The notes: generated from the sequence alone by a model not told the origin. A DNA stretch of 64,000 nt from DATKWD01 sp963704815 (GCA_963704815.1 CAVPHU010000002.1:123538-187537), one strand, 5' to 3'. Positions 40,360 to 48,550 are shown, counted from the first letter of the stretch. Translations and numbers: made by a program.

Positions 40360-43077
40360 GTGACCGGCAACGCGCAGGGCGTGTTCCTGATGACCGACAT
40401 CGTTGCCTCGACCAGGCTCTGGGCGTCACACACAGCGGCGATGGGTGCCGATCTCGCCGTGCACGACGACCTCATGCGTGGGGCGATCGAGGGCACCGGT
40501 GGCGATGTCATCGGGACCGCCGGTGACTCGTTCGCCGCTGCGTTCTCGAGCGCGGCCGACGCCGTGGCGGCTGCCTCCTCTGCGCAGCAGTCGATCGCGG
40601 CGACGTCGTGGGCAGTGCCCGGCGGCCTCGCGGTTCGGATGGGAGTCCACCTCGGCGAGGCGCAACGCCGCGGAGGCGGTTGGTACGGACCGCCGCTCAA
40701 CGAGGCGGCGCGGATCATGGCTGCGGCCCACGGTGGCCAGATCGTGGTGTCCGAACCCGTCGCTCGACTCCTGCCTGCTGTGCGGTTCGCGGACCTCGGT
40801 GAACACCGGCTGCGAGATCTCGACCATCCCCGCCATCTGTTCCAGGTCCTCGTGCCCGGTGAGCAAGCCGAGTTCCCGTCGCTGCGATCGATGGGGACGT
40901 TCGTCACGACGCTGCCGGCGCAACGCACGCCGCTGCTGGGGAGAGAGGACTTCGTCGGGCGTGTGCGCAAGCACCTCCTCGACCATCGACTGGTGAGCAT
41001 CGTGGGGCCCGGCGGTGCCGGCAAGACGCGGGTCGCCGTCGAATCGGCGGGGCGGGAGCTCGGCGAGTTCGTCGACGGCGTGTTCTTCATCGACCTCACC
41101 ACCGCAGCCACCGACGACCAGGTGCTCGGCGTCGTGCTGAGTGGCACCAGGACACCGGTGCAGCCCGATCAGCCCGCTGCCGGACAGCTCGCCGACCACC
41201 TGTCGCGCCGCTGCGTCCTGCTGGTCGTGGACAACTGCGAACACGTCATCGACCGCATCGCCCAGGTGATCGACGATCTGCTGGCTGCGGCCCCGGAGGT
41301 TCGGGTGCTCGCGACCAGCCGAGAGCCGCTGCAGCTTCCCGGCGAGCGGGTGCTGAACGTCCCGTCGCTCGACATCGAGGGCCCCGACTCGCCGGGCGTC
41401 CAGCTCTTCAGCCAACGCGCGCTCGCTGCGGACGACCAGCTCAGCCTCACCGACGCCGACCTCGCCACCATCGTCAAGATCGCCGAACGGCTCGACGGCA
41501 TGCCCTTGGCCATCGAGCTCGCCGCCTCACAGATGCGAACGCTGGGCACCAATCAGATCCTCGAGAACCTCGACGACCGCTTCCGTCTGCTCACGCGGGG
41601 CCAACGCGGCCGGCCGGAGCGACAGCAGACCTTGGCCGCCGCCATCGACTGGTCGTACGACCTGTTGAGCGAGCGGCTCCAGGCGGCGTTTCGTCGGCTG
41701 ACCGTCTGTGCGGGGTCCTTCGCGCTGCGGACGGCTGCGCGTCTGCTCGACACCGACGAGCTCGAGGCCTCAGACCTGCTCGACGCACTCGTCTCGCGTT
41801 CGCTGGTCAAGCCGGACGTCTCGGACGGAATCGTGAGGGGATACGGGCTGCTCGAGAGCCTGCGAGACTACGGCCGCCAGAAGCTCGAGGACGAAGACGA
41901 GCTGTCCAAGGCGCGCACGGCGCTCGAGGCCGCGGTGCTCCCCCTCCACGAGGAGACCGCCGACTTCCATGCCCTGGCGAACGGCTACATCTCGTCGTCC
42001 GAGCATGGCGACGTCGAGGACGCGACGCGTCGCGACGCAGCGACGCACGCTCTGATGTCCGAACGACTCGACACGGCGGCCTTCATCTTCAGCTCGTGCT
42101 CCTTCCGCGTCGACCCGGGCGGGCTCGACGAGGTGTTGGATCTGGTCACCTCGCTCGCGCAACGACGCGACGAACTCGATCACACGGCCTGGGTTGCAGC
42201 GAACACCGCGAAGCTCCAGATCGAACGGGCCACCCGTCGGTACGGCGAGTGTCTCGACACGGCCACGAGGATGCTCGACGCACTGCACCCGGACGATCTG
42301 GCTCGAGGGTGGTTCGAGTCGTGGCGGTGTGCGCTGACGACCGCGGTCGCGCCCGAGGTCGGTGTCGCGCTGATCGACGAGGTGTTGCCTCGGGTTCGCG
42401 CGACCGTCCGGTCACCGTCGGACTGGACGTTGTCGCAACTCCTCGCCACCAAGGCGACCGGTCTCGGCGTGATGGGTCGGCTCGAGGACGCGACCGAGGT
42501 CGCCCACGAGAGCCTCGCGTGGTTGGACCAGGGCGAAGCACGTGACCAGCCGCTCGCTCTGGTCTGCTGGCTGCTCTATCTCACCGGCGAGCATCCCGAC
42601 GAGGCGCTCCTGGCCGCGGTCTCAGCCCAGCGCCACCGGATCGGACACGACGAGCTGTGTGCCGCACCGGCCGCACTGGCCGCAGACGGGTCGCTCACCG
42701 ACCGAGCCCATGAGCTGGCGCGGCTGGCCCGCATGCGTCGTACGACCGACATCCCCACGCCATTCCTCCTCGCGTTCGCGCTTCTCGCGCTCGAGCAAGG
42801 AGAGCCCGAGCGCGCGCTCGGACTTGCGGCCGCGGCCGAGATGTACGACTCGAGCACCATGCTCGGGCTGTTGTTCGCGGTCGCGCGAACCGAGGGCTGG
42901 AGCGAGGACACCTGGGTAACCCGCCGCGATCAGGCGATCGGCGAGTTCCTGAGCCCGGAGCGAGAGGCGGCGACCCGGCGCGGGGCGTCGGTGCTCACCC
43001 GCGAGATCGAGCGGTGGGAACGAGAGCTCGCCGAATCGTCGACGCCGTTGGCGGATCCGAGAGGCGACACCGACTGA
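40360..43077 (+). CDS. Class III nucleotide-cyclase-like domain fused to a STAND ATPase and helical repeats
   Basis: A 905-residue regulator. Residues about 5-165 are a class III cyclase-like domain: metal aspartate in FLMTDIVAST, GTAGDSFAAAF, and the transition-state pair in PLNEAARIMAAAHGGQIVVSE. The lysine that normally selects adenine just before the GD motif is replaced (VIGTAGD), so cyclase activity may be weak or absent. Residues about 190-480 are an AP-ATPase with Walker A IVGPGGAGKTRVA and Walker B LLVVDNCEHV. The remainder is TPR-like. No LuxR-type HTH is seen at the C-terminus. Similar to mycobacterial cyclase-ATPase regulators. Starts with GTG. Confidence 0.88.
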   Translation: MTGNAQGVFLMTDIVASTRLWASHTAAMGADLAVHDDLMRGAIEGTGGDVIGTAGDSFAAAFSSAADAVAAASSAQQSIAATSWAVPGGLAVRMGVHLGEAQRRGGGWYGPPLNEAARIMAAAHGGQIVVSEPVARLLPAVRFADLGEHRLRDLDHPRHLFQVLVPGEQAEFPSLRSMGTFVTTLPAQRTPLLGREDFVGRVRKHLLDHRLVSIVGPGGAGKTRVAVESAGRELGEFVDGVFFIDLTTAATDDQVLGVVLSGTRTPVQPDQPAAGQLADHLSRRCVLLVVDNCEHVIDRIAQVIDDLLAAAPEVRVLATSREPLQLPGERVLNVPSLDIEGPDSPGVQLFSQRALAADDQLSLTDADLATIVKIAERLDGMPLAIELAASQMRTLGTNQILENLDDRFRLLTRGQRGRPERQQTLAAAIDWSYDLLSERLQAAFRRLTVCAGSFALRTAARLLDTDELEASDLLDALVSRSLVKPDVSDGIVRGYGLLESLRDYGRQKLEDEDELSKARTALEAAVLPLHEETADFHALANGYISSSEHGDVEDATRRDAATHALMSERLDTAAFIFSSCSFRVDPGGLDEVLDLVTSLAQRRDELDHTAWVAANTAKLQIERATRRYGECLDTATRMLDALHPDDLARGWFESWRCALTTAVAPEVGVALIDEVLPRVRATVRSPSDWTLSQLLATKATGLGVMGRLEDATEVAHESLAWLDQGEARDQPLALVCWLLYLTGEHPDEALLAAVSAQRHRIGHDELCAAPAALAADGSLTDRAHELARLARMRRTTDIPTPFLLAFALLALEQGEPERALGLAAAAEMYDSSTMLGLLFAVARTEGWSEDTWVTRRDQAIGEFLSPEREAATRRGASVLTREIERWERELAESSTPLADPRGDTD

Positions 43078-43127
43078 GGACCTGTTCGACCGGCCCCATT
43101 TCGGGCTTCGTGCCCGACCGTCCTCGG

Positions 43128-43133
43128 TACCCT
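43128..43133 (+). promoter_or_regulatory. -10 box, leaderless promoter of cysS
   Basis: TACCCT stands 6 nt before ATG 43140, with no ribosome-binding sequence between. Confidence 0.5.
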
Positions 43134-43139
43134 CGGCAC

Positions 43140-44498
43140 ATGCTGCACTTGTACGACACGGCGCGCGGCGCTGTGGTGCCCTTCCAGACCCGCGACCCGG
43201 CGAAGGTCTCGATCTACGTGTGTGGCCCGACGGTCTATGCCCCACCCCACATCGGACACGGTCGCCAGACCGTGCTCTACGACGTGTTGCGCCGCTACCT
43301 CGAGTGGACCGGCCTCGAGGTCCGTCACGCCTCCAATGTCACCGACATCGACGACCAGATCATCAACAAGGCGGCGGCCGAGGGCACCGACGAGACCGCC
43401 ATTGCCTCCACCTATGAGCAGATCTGGTGGGACGCCATGGATCGGCTCGACGTGCTCCGCCCCACGGACACGCCTCATGCGACCGAGTACGTCGAGCCGA
43501 TGGTCGAGCTGATCGGCGAGTTCCTCGACGAGGGCGTCGCCTACGAGACGAGCGATGGTGTCTACCTCGACACGTCGATGGTCGACGGCTACGGCCTGCT
43601 GGCCCTCCAGAACCTCGACGACCTCCGGTCCGGAGCACGAGTCGAGGCCAACGACGAGAAACGCTCGCCGCTCGACTTCGTGCTCTGGAAGAAGGCGAAG
43701 CCGGGCGAACCGACCTGGGACGCGCCCTTCGGTGCGGGGCGCCCGGGCTGGCACACCGAATGTGTCGTGATGTCGCTCGATCTGCTCGGTCCGGGCTTCG
43801 ACCTCCACGCCGGTGGACAGGACCTGCGCTTTCCGCACCACGAGAACGAACGGGCGCAGGCGGTGGCCATGAAGTCCGGCTTCGCGCGCCACTGGATGCA
43901 CCACGCCTTCATCGAGTCCGACGGCGAGAAGATGTCGAAGTCGCTCGGCAACGTGACCAACCTGGTCGACCTCATCGAGGAGTTCGATCCCCGTGCGTTC
44001 CGGCTGCTCATCCTGCGCTCGCACTACCGCTCGCCCATGGACGTGACCGGAGATGCGATGCGCGACACCCAGGCCGCCGTCGCCCGCCTCGACGCGTTCC
44101 ACCGGCGCACGACGGCGATGCTCGCTGCCGGCGATGTCGAGGCCGACCCGGCGACCCTCGAACGGTTCCGGGCGGCGATGGACGACGATCTCGACACGCC
44201 CCGGGCGATGGCGACGCTCTTCGAGACCGTGCGTGCGGTGAACAGTGCACTCGACGCGGACGACGAGGCCACGGCCAGGCCGCTGGCGGCAGCAGCCGCC
44301 GAGATCGCCTCGGCGGTCGGTCTCGTGCTCCGTGGTGCGTCTGCGATTCCCGACGAGATCCTCGACCTCGCCCGCCAACGAGACGCGGCACGATCGGCCA
44401 AGGACTGGGCGGCCGCCGACCAGCTGCGTGAGGAACTGCAGGCGGCCGGCTACACGATCGAAGACTCCGCCCAGGGCACGCAGGTGCGTCTGGCCTGA
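43140..44498 (+). CDS. cysS: Cysteinyl-tRNA synthetase
   Basis: A 452-residue class I synthetase that charges tRNA-Cys. The zinc and HIGH region is YVCGPTVYAPPHIGHGRQ, and further zinc ligands are in WHTECVVMS and LRFPHHENERAQ. KMSKS is present as GEKMSKSLGN. The C-terminal DALR-like part is complete (AAADQLREELQAAGYTIED). The mycothiol ligase MshC is a close relative, but the full length with anticodon-binding end favours CysS. Confidence 0.95.
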   Translation: MLHLYDTARGAVVPFQTRDPAKVSIYVCGPTVYAPPHIGHGRQTVLYDVLRRYLEWTGLEVRHASNVTDIDDQIINKAAAEGTDETAIASTYEQIWWDAMDRLDVLRPTDTPHATEYVEPMVELIGEFLDEGVAYETSDGVYLDTSMVDGYGLLALQNLDDLRSGARVEANDEKRSPLDFVLWKKAKPGEPTWDAPFGAGRPGWHTECVVMSLDLLGPGFDLHAGGQDLRFPHHENERAQAVAMKSGFARHWMHHAFIESDGEKMSKSLGNVTNLVDLIEEFDPRAFRLLILRSHYRSPMDVTGDAMRDTQAAVARLDAFHRRTTAMLAAGDVEADPATLERFRAAMDDDLDTPRAMATLFETVRAVNSALDADDEATARPLAAAAAEIASAVGLVLRGASAIPDEILDLARQRDAARSAKDWAAADQLREELQAAGYTIEDSAQGTQVRLA

Positions 44499-44534
44499 AG
44501 GCTTCGCGTGACAGGGGCCGGTTTGCCGCCCTAC

Positions 44535-44552
44535 AGTTACCCGACGGTAACT
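44535..44552. promoter_or_regulatory. Palindromic operator over the acyl-CoA dehydrogenase promoter
   Basis: AGTTACC-CGAC-GGTAACT, a perfect 7-bp inverted repeat with a 4-nt centre. It overlaps the 3' half of a TACAGT -10 box (44532-44537), so a bound protein would block RNA polymerase. This is a typical layout for TetR-type control of fatty-acid degradation genes, but the regulator is not in the window. Confidence 0.6.
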
Positions 44553-44584
44553 TCTAGACGAACCCGCGCCGAACGGAGACCCCG

Positions 44585-45823
44585 ATGACCGACTTCTCGC
44601 TCGCCCTCAACGAAGATCAGCTGCAGATCCAGAAGTGGGTGCACGACTTCGCCGAGAACGTCCTTCGCCCTGCCGGCCAGGAGTGGGATGACAAGGAGGA
44701 ATTCCCCTATCCGATCGTGCAGGAGGCTGCGAACATCGGCCTGTACTCCTTCGAGTTCTTCTCCAATGCGATGTTGGGCGACCCCACCGGCCTGACGTTC
44801 CCGATCGCCATCGAGGAGATGTTCTGGGGCGACGCCGGCATCGCGCTGGCCATCTTCGGCTCGGGCCTCGCAGCGGCGGGAATCGCCGGGAACGGGACCC
44901 CCGAACAGGTCCTCGAATGGGCGCCACAGTGCTGGGGCACCGCCGACGACATGAAGATCGCCGCGTACTGCGTCTCGGAGCCCGACGCCGGTTCCGACGT
45001 CAGCTCGCTGCGCACGCGCGCCGTCTACGACGAGGCGACCGACGAGTGGGTCCTCAACGGCACCAAGGCGTGGGCGACCAACGGTGGCATCGCCGACCTT
45101 CACGTGGTCACCGCCACGGTCGATCCGGCGCTCGGCTCACGCGGCCAGGCCAGCTTCATCATTCCCGAGGGAACCGAGGGGATCGCCCAGGGCCAGAAGT
45201 ACAAGAAGCACGGCATCAAGGCCAGCCACACGGCCGAGGTCGTCCTCACCGACTGCCGCATTCCGGGCCACCTGTTGCTCGGCGGCAAGGAGAAGCTGGA
45301 CGCCAAGCTCGCCAAGGCGCGCGACAAGGGCAAGACCGGCGAGAAGCAGCCGGCCATGGCCACGTTCGAGTCGACCCGTCCCTCGGTCGCGGCAATGGCC
45401 GTCGGCATCGCCCGGGCTGCGTACGAGATCGCCCTCGAGTACGCCCACGAGCGCACCGCCTTCGGCGTGCCCATCTTCGAGAACCAGGCGATCGCGTTCA
45501 TGCTCGCCGACATGAAGACCGAGATCGACGCCTCTCGACTGCTGGTGCACCGTGCGGCGTGGCTGTCGAACAACGGTGGTGGCTACCAGTTCGCCGAGGG
45601 TTCGATGTGCAAGCTCAAGGCCGGCCGCACCGCCGTGTGGGTCACCGAGCGGGCCATCCAGATCCTCGGCGGCTACGGCTACACCCGCGAGTACGACGTC
45701 GAGCGTTTCCACCGCGACGCCAAGATCATGGACATCTTCGAGGGCACCGAGCAGATCCAGCAGGGCATCATCGCCCGGGCGATCAGCGGCGGCCGGATCG
45801 ACCCGTTCCGTCAGGACCGCTGA
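44585..45823 (+). CDS. Acyl-CoA dehydrogenase
   Basis: A 412-residue FAD enzyme that makes the alpha,beta-double bond of an acyl-CoA. N-terminal helical domain (FSLALNEDQLQIQKWVHDFAE), FAD-binding strand motifs YCVSEPDAGSDVSS and WATNGG, and the C-terminal helical domain with ERTAFGVPIFENQAIAFMLAD and the base region RDAKIMDIFEGTEQIQQGII. A lysine-rich loop (EKLDAKLAKARDKGKTGEK) inserts before the C-terminal domain. ATG 44585 has a 5' leader of about 40 nt with GGAGA, unlike the leaderless neighbours. A strong hairpin ends the unit. Confidence 0.95.
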   Translation: MTDFSLALNEDQLQIQKWVHDFAENVLRPAGQEWDDKEEFPYPIVQEAANIGLYSFEFFSNAMLGDPTGLTFPIAIEEMFWGDAGIALAIFGSGLAAAGIAGNGTPEQVLEWAPQCWGTADDMKIAAYCVSEPDAGSDVSSLRTRAVYDEATDEWVLNGTKAWATNGGIADLHVVTATVDPALGSRGQASFIIPEGTEGIAQGQKYKKHGIKASHTAEVVLTDCRIPGHLLLGGKEKLDAKLAKARDKGKTGEKQPAMATFESTRPSVAAMAVGIARAAYEIALEYAHERTAFGVPIFENQAIAFMLADMKTEIDASRLLVHRAAWLSNNGGGYQFAEGSMCKLKAGRTAVWVTERAIQILGGYGYTREYDVERFHRDAKIMDIFEGTEQIQQGIIARAISGGRIDPFRQDR

Positions 45824-45851
45824 CCTGCGGTTTCGTCTGATCTGAACGATT

Positions 45852-45882
45852 GAGAGGACCGGCCTTCGGGCCCGGTCCTCTC
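45852..45882 (+). terminator. Terminator hairpin after acyl-CoA dehydrogenase
   Basis: GAGAGGACCGG pairs perfectly with CCGGTCCTCTC (11 bp) around a loop containing TTCG, 29 nt after the stop codon. The tail is only weakly T-rich (TCGTCGTTGT). Confidence 0.75.
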
Positions 45883-45923
45883 GTCGTTGTCGGCACTCGC
45901 CGTCGGGCTCGAAATCGGTCCAT

Positions 45924-45955
45924 CCCTACTCATATCCCTACTTTTGCCCTACAGT
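45924..45955 (+). promoter_or_regulatory. Integrase promoter with three phased CCCTACT direct repeats
   Basis: CCCTACT at 45924 and 45936 and CCCTAC at 45947, with spacings of 12 and 11 nt (about one helix turn), run up to and into the -10 box TACAGT (45950-45955), which is 7 nt before GTG 45963. The same heptamer occurs inside both hairpin repeats at 47589 and 48054. Likely a binding array for an excisionase, integrase arm domain or repressor (inference). Confidence 0.5.
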
Positions 45956-45962
45956 TTCGGCT

Positions 45963-47063
45963 GTGGCAACCATCCGCAAGCGGGGTGACGGGATCTACGA
46001 GGTCCGCGTGTTCGTGGGCCGGGATGAGCGCGGCAAGCCGATTCAGCGGTCCAAGACCGTGCGCGGCGGCAAGCGAGACGCCGAGCGGGTGGCGGCCGAG
46101 CTCGAGACCAAACCGTCCCGGGCCGGTGCCAAGACCGTGGCCGACGCGCTCGACGCGTGGGTCGAGATGAAGACGCCGACCTGGGCGGTCAGCTCGAAGC
46201 GGGATCAGGTCGGCCGGGCCAATGCGCTGAAGGCCGACCCGATCGGCAAGATCGGAGTCGCTCGCCTCGGCGTCGAGGACGTCGACAAGTGGATCGCACG
46301 CCGGCGCAAGCAGGGCAAGGGGGAGGGAACGATCCGCAACCAGCTCCAGGTACTCCGCTCCGCGTTGCGCCAGGCCGAGCGGTGGGGATGGATCGCCGAC
46401 AACCCCGCAACCAAGGCCGAGCTCAAGCGACCGAAGCGCGTCGAGCGAGGCGTGATGTCCGACGACGAAGTGTTCGCCGTGCTCGACGCTGCCGCCGAGC
46501 TTCACGAGATGGCCCCGATCGCGCTGCGGCTCGCAGCTGTGACCGGTGCCCGGCGCTCCGAGATGGCCGGGTTGCGATGGGCCGCAGTAGATGGCGCCGA
46601 GATCGTGTTCGACCGCCAGATCGTGATCGATCGCGAGCATCCCGACGCCGAGCCGGGAGCGCCGGTCATCCGGGAGGACGCCACCAAGACCGGCGCTCGT
46701 CGGCGGGTCACCGTCGATGCCGAGACCGCCGCGCTTCTCGCCGACGCTCGAATCGGCCGGGAGGATCTCGCCCCCTGGCTGTTCTCCGACACCGACGGTC
46801 CGCCGAACCCCGACCGGGTCAGCTGGTGGTGGAAGCGAGCCCGTGAGGCCGCCGAAATCGATCCGTCGTGGCGGCTGCACGACCTGCGACACTGGTCAGC
46901 GACTCAGGCGATCGCCGCCGGCTACGACGTGCAGACCGTCGCCCGGCGCCTCGGCCATGCGGACGCCACCACCACGCTGCGGGTGTACTCGCACGCCATC
47001 GACCGCTCCGACCCCGCCCTCGCCGAAGACCTCGGCAAGATCATGAATCGACGCAAGAAATGA
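45963..47063 (+). CDS. int: Tyrosine-type site-specific integrase
   Basis: A 366-residue recombinase. N-terminal arm-binding-like part (IRKRGDGIYEVRVFVGRDERGKP), SAM-like core-binding domain (about 60-150), and catalytic domain with Arg in TGARRSEMAGLRW, His/Arg in HDLRHWSATQA, LGHADATTTLRVYSH providing the second His and the nucleophilic Tyr near residue 344. It would insert and excise the adjoining element. It starts with GTG from a leaderless promoter. No tRNA gene lies next to it, and no att repeat pair could be identified by eye. Confidence 0.94.
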   Translation: MATIRKRGDGIYEVRVFVGRDERGKPIQRSKTVRGGKRDAERVAAELETKPSRAGAKTVADALDAWVEMKTPTWAVSSKRDQVGRANALKADPIGKIGVARLGVEDVDKWIARRRKQGKGEGTIRNQLQVLRSALRQAERWGWIADNPATKAELKRPKRVERGVMSDDEVFAVLDAAAELHEMAPIALRLAAVTGARRSEMAGLRWAAVDGAEIVFDRQIVIDREHPDAEPGAPVIREDATKTGARRRVTVDAETAALLADARIGREDLAPWLFSDTDGPPNPDRVSWWWKRAREAAEIDPSWRLHDLRHWSATQAIAAGYDVQTVARRLGHADATTTLRVYSHAIDRSDPALAEDLGKIMNRRKK

Positions 47064-47158
47064 AGTGGGCCTTCTCCGACGAGATGCCGGCAGCGCTCGC
47101 CCGTCGCCACCGTCGTGGTCGAGACGCTCGCGGATCAGGGGTGCTGTACCGTGGTTGA
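47060..47158 (+). CDS. Hypothetical 32-residue ORF overlapping the integrase stop
   Basis: Starts at ATG 47060 in an ATGA overlap with the integrase stop and encodes MKWAFSDEMPAALARRHRRG plus 12 residues. The overlap suggests coupling, but the product is short, basic and unlike any family I know; it may be a chance frame. Confidence 0.25.
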   Translation: MKWAFSDEMPAALARRHRRGRDARGSGVLYRG

Positions 47159-47681
47159 CCTTCGAGCCGAATCAGAGACGCACTGTCCGGAGCGCAAGAT
47201 CGCGCCGATGGTTCTCGACCTGCTGCTGGTCTCCCGTCGAGGTTGACGCGGGTCCGTCGGGAACGTCAGGCAGAGCGCTCAACGAAGCTCGTCAGTCGCG
47301 AGCTTCGTCGTCTCGCCGAAGACCACGGGCGACGTCGAGGCGATGGCGACTCGAATGAGATTCCGTCTAAACGGCGAGGATCGTGCGACGATCGGACGGT
47401 CCGCGCGTGCGGGCGATCCGGAGGCGCATTGTCTACGTACCACCATGAACCGCAGACCGACCCCCTGCTCTGGGCGGCCGACGGGACGCCGGCATTCGCA
47501 GGCAAGGCCCCGACTGCAACCGGTCGCCGCACCCTGCGCAACACCCGGCTGCTCACCGTCCGGAGGCATCGCCGGGTGCAGCTTCCACCCCTACTGGGGT
47601 GAGCAGTGCAAGTATCTCGTGCATCGGGGTGTTTGGCAACCATGATTGCGCACTCGCCTCAGCATCGAAGGAGATGACGCC
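47159..47681. other. Spacer without convincing gene; one hairpin and repeat A
   Basis: Open frames here on both strands have no family character or ribosome sites. A perfect 10-bp inverted repeat ACGAAGCTCG / CGAGCTTCGT with a 7-nt loop lies at 47282-47308. The right end contains hairpin repeat A (47541-47601). A structured RNA or attachment or transfer site could be present. Confidence 0.4.
47541..47601 (+). repeat. Hairpin-forming repeat A of the mobile element
   Basis: Two stem elements: CACCCGGC (47542-47549) with GCCGGGTG (47571-47578), and CACCCC-TACT-GGGGTG (47586-47601). About 80 percent identical to repeat B. Length differences between the copies fall outside the stems, and the second stem shows an A-T to G-C paired change. 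The CCCTACT heptamer of the integrase promoter lies in the second hairpin. Confidence 0.65.
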
Positions 47682-47789
47682 GTGGCCGATCGAATCGAAG
47701 TCGACATCCCCTGTGACGTCCAGCAGGTCGACGGCACTGGCTTCGTCTGGACGTTCCTCGACGAAGCGCATGAGATCCCGGCCCGGTGA
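47682..47789 (+). CDS. Small hypothetical protein, first gene of a coupled pair
   Basis: A 35-residue product starting at GTG 47682, 8 nt after a strong AAGGAG (47668-47673). Sequence VADRIEVDIPCDVQQVDGTG, then FVWTFLDEAHEIPAR. It is acidic and contains one cysteine. Its stop overlaps the next GTG (GTGA), so the second gene is translationally coupled. Good ribosome site and overlap make it a real gene candidate, but no family is recognised. The pair is flanked by repeats A and B. Confidence 0.6.
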   Translation: MADRIEVDIPCDVQQVDGTGFVWTFLDEAHEIPAR

Positions 47790-47956
47790 CGGTCGATGCG
47801 ATCGTCGTCACCGGCGACGACGTCGACCCGGTGCTCGCCCGAGTCGTGTCGCTCACCGAGCGGCCGGGCGGCGTGAAGGTCCACCTCGATCTGCTCCCAG
47901 GCGACCCGACCGAGTACGCCGAGGCACTCACGCGAGCCCATCTGCTCTCCGCCTGA
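47786..47956 (+). CDS. Small hypothetical protein, second gene of a coupled pair
   Basis: A 56-residue product from GTG 47786, beginning MTVDAIVVTGDDVDPVLARV and continuing through a glycine turn (RPGG) to an acidic helix (PGDPTEYAEALTRAH). It has a ferredoxin-like or small alpha/beta look but no recognised family. Coupled to the 35-residue gene by a GTGA overlap and located within the mobile element between integrase and xis; it could be a regulator or accessory protein of excision or transfer (inference). Confidence 0.6.
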   Translation: MTVDAIVVTGDDVDPVLARVVSLTERPGGVKVHLDLLPGDPTEYAEALTRAHLLSA

Positions 47957-48006
47957 CCGCCACACGATGGAGTCCAGGCTCGCCGTGATGCTGGCAACGA
48001 CGCGCG

Positions 48007-48066
48007 ACACCCGGCTACCCCCGTCCGGAGGACTCGCCGGGTGCACTTCCACGCCCTACTGGGGCG
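48007..48066 (+). repeat. Hairpin-forming repeat B of the mobile element
   Basis: Stem CACCCGGC (48008-48015) with GCCGGGTG (48036-48043), followed by the hairpin CGCCC-TACTG-GGGCG (48052-48066). Same orientation as repeat A, about 466 nt apart, with the two small coupled genes between them. Confidence 0.65.
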
Positions 48067-48171
48067 ACCACGTACAGGATCGCGTCCTGCGCTCGGCGTG
48101 CAACCGATTTCGAGTTCGTCCACTACGACGCGAGCGATCCAGATCACGGTCGGTGGGAAACGATCGCAAAG

Positions 48172-48265
48172 CCGAACGAGAAGCACGAACGAAAAGCCGA
48201 ACGCCGGGCGGATTCCTCGAAGAAGATACGGACACCGAACGGGAAGCCGAACGCCGTGCCGAACG
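48172..48265 (+). repeat. Five CCGAACG direct repeats upstream of xis
   Basis: CCGAACG at 48172, 48197, 48235, 48247 and 48259; the last three are spaced exactly 12 nt apart, mostly within the longer form AAGCCGAACG. They may be iteron-like binding sites for the Xis-like protein or relaxosome, or the trace of a repetitive coding tail. Confidence 0.5.
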
Positions 48266-48358
48266 GGTGATGCGTCAATCCGGGCATGGCTCACCAACTC
48301 GAACCCATCCGGACCTTCCCGAACCACCTCCACCTCCTCGCCGCCGACACGGCTCACG

Positions 48359-48550
48359 ATGTCGATCAGCGAGGCGGCCGAACTGCTCGGCATCAGCCGG
48401 ACCACGGCGTACGAGCTCGCCCACAGCGGTGAGCTGCCCGTCGTTCGGCTCGGCCGTCGGATTCTCGTTCCGGTCAACCGCCTGGCCGAACTCCTCGACA
48501 CCGATGTCGAGCCCATCCTCGCTGCCCTGCGCAGCCGCTCGGCCTCATGA
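48359..48550 (+). CDS. xis: Excisionase-like helix-turn-helix protein
   Basis: A 63-residue protein with a MerR/Xis-type winged helix: MSISEAAELLGISRTTAYEL then the wing residues (HSGELPVVRLGRRILVPV). Such proteins bend DNA to help the integrase excise the element, or control transcription of transfer genes. ATG 48359 gives the exact domain; the longer upstream frame is out of character. It lies between integrase and relaxase, a common order in actinobacterial integrative elements. Confidence 0.88.
   Translation: MSISEAAELLGISRTTAYELAHSGELPVVRLGRRILVPVNRLAELLDTDVEPILAALRSRSAS

Larger units (their letters stand above)
47957..48358. other. Spacer with repeat B and a possible protein remnant
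   Basis: After the mini-operon comes hairpin repeat B. Then the frame 48106-48270 reads DFEFVHYDASDPDHGRWET and ends in a KPN-rich tail, looking protein-like but without any start codon after the last upstream stop. It may be the C-terminus of a broken gene. Five CCGAACG repeats lie in its tail. No intact gene is supported. Confidence 0.35.

Noticed and set aside
45824..45962. tRNA attachment site beside the integrase
   Set aside because: No cloverleaf could be drawn; the only strong structure is the terminator hairpin of the acyl-CoA dehydrogenase gene.
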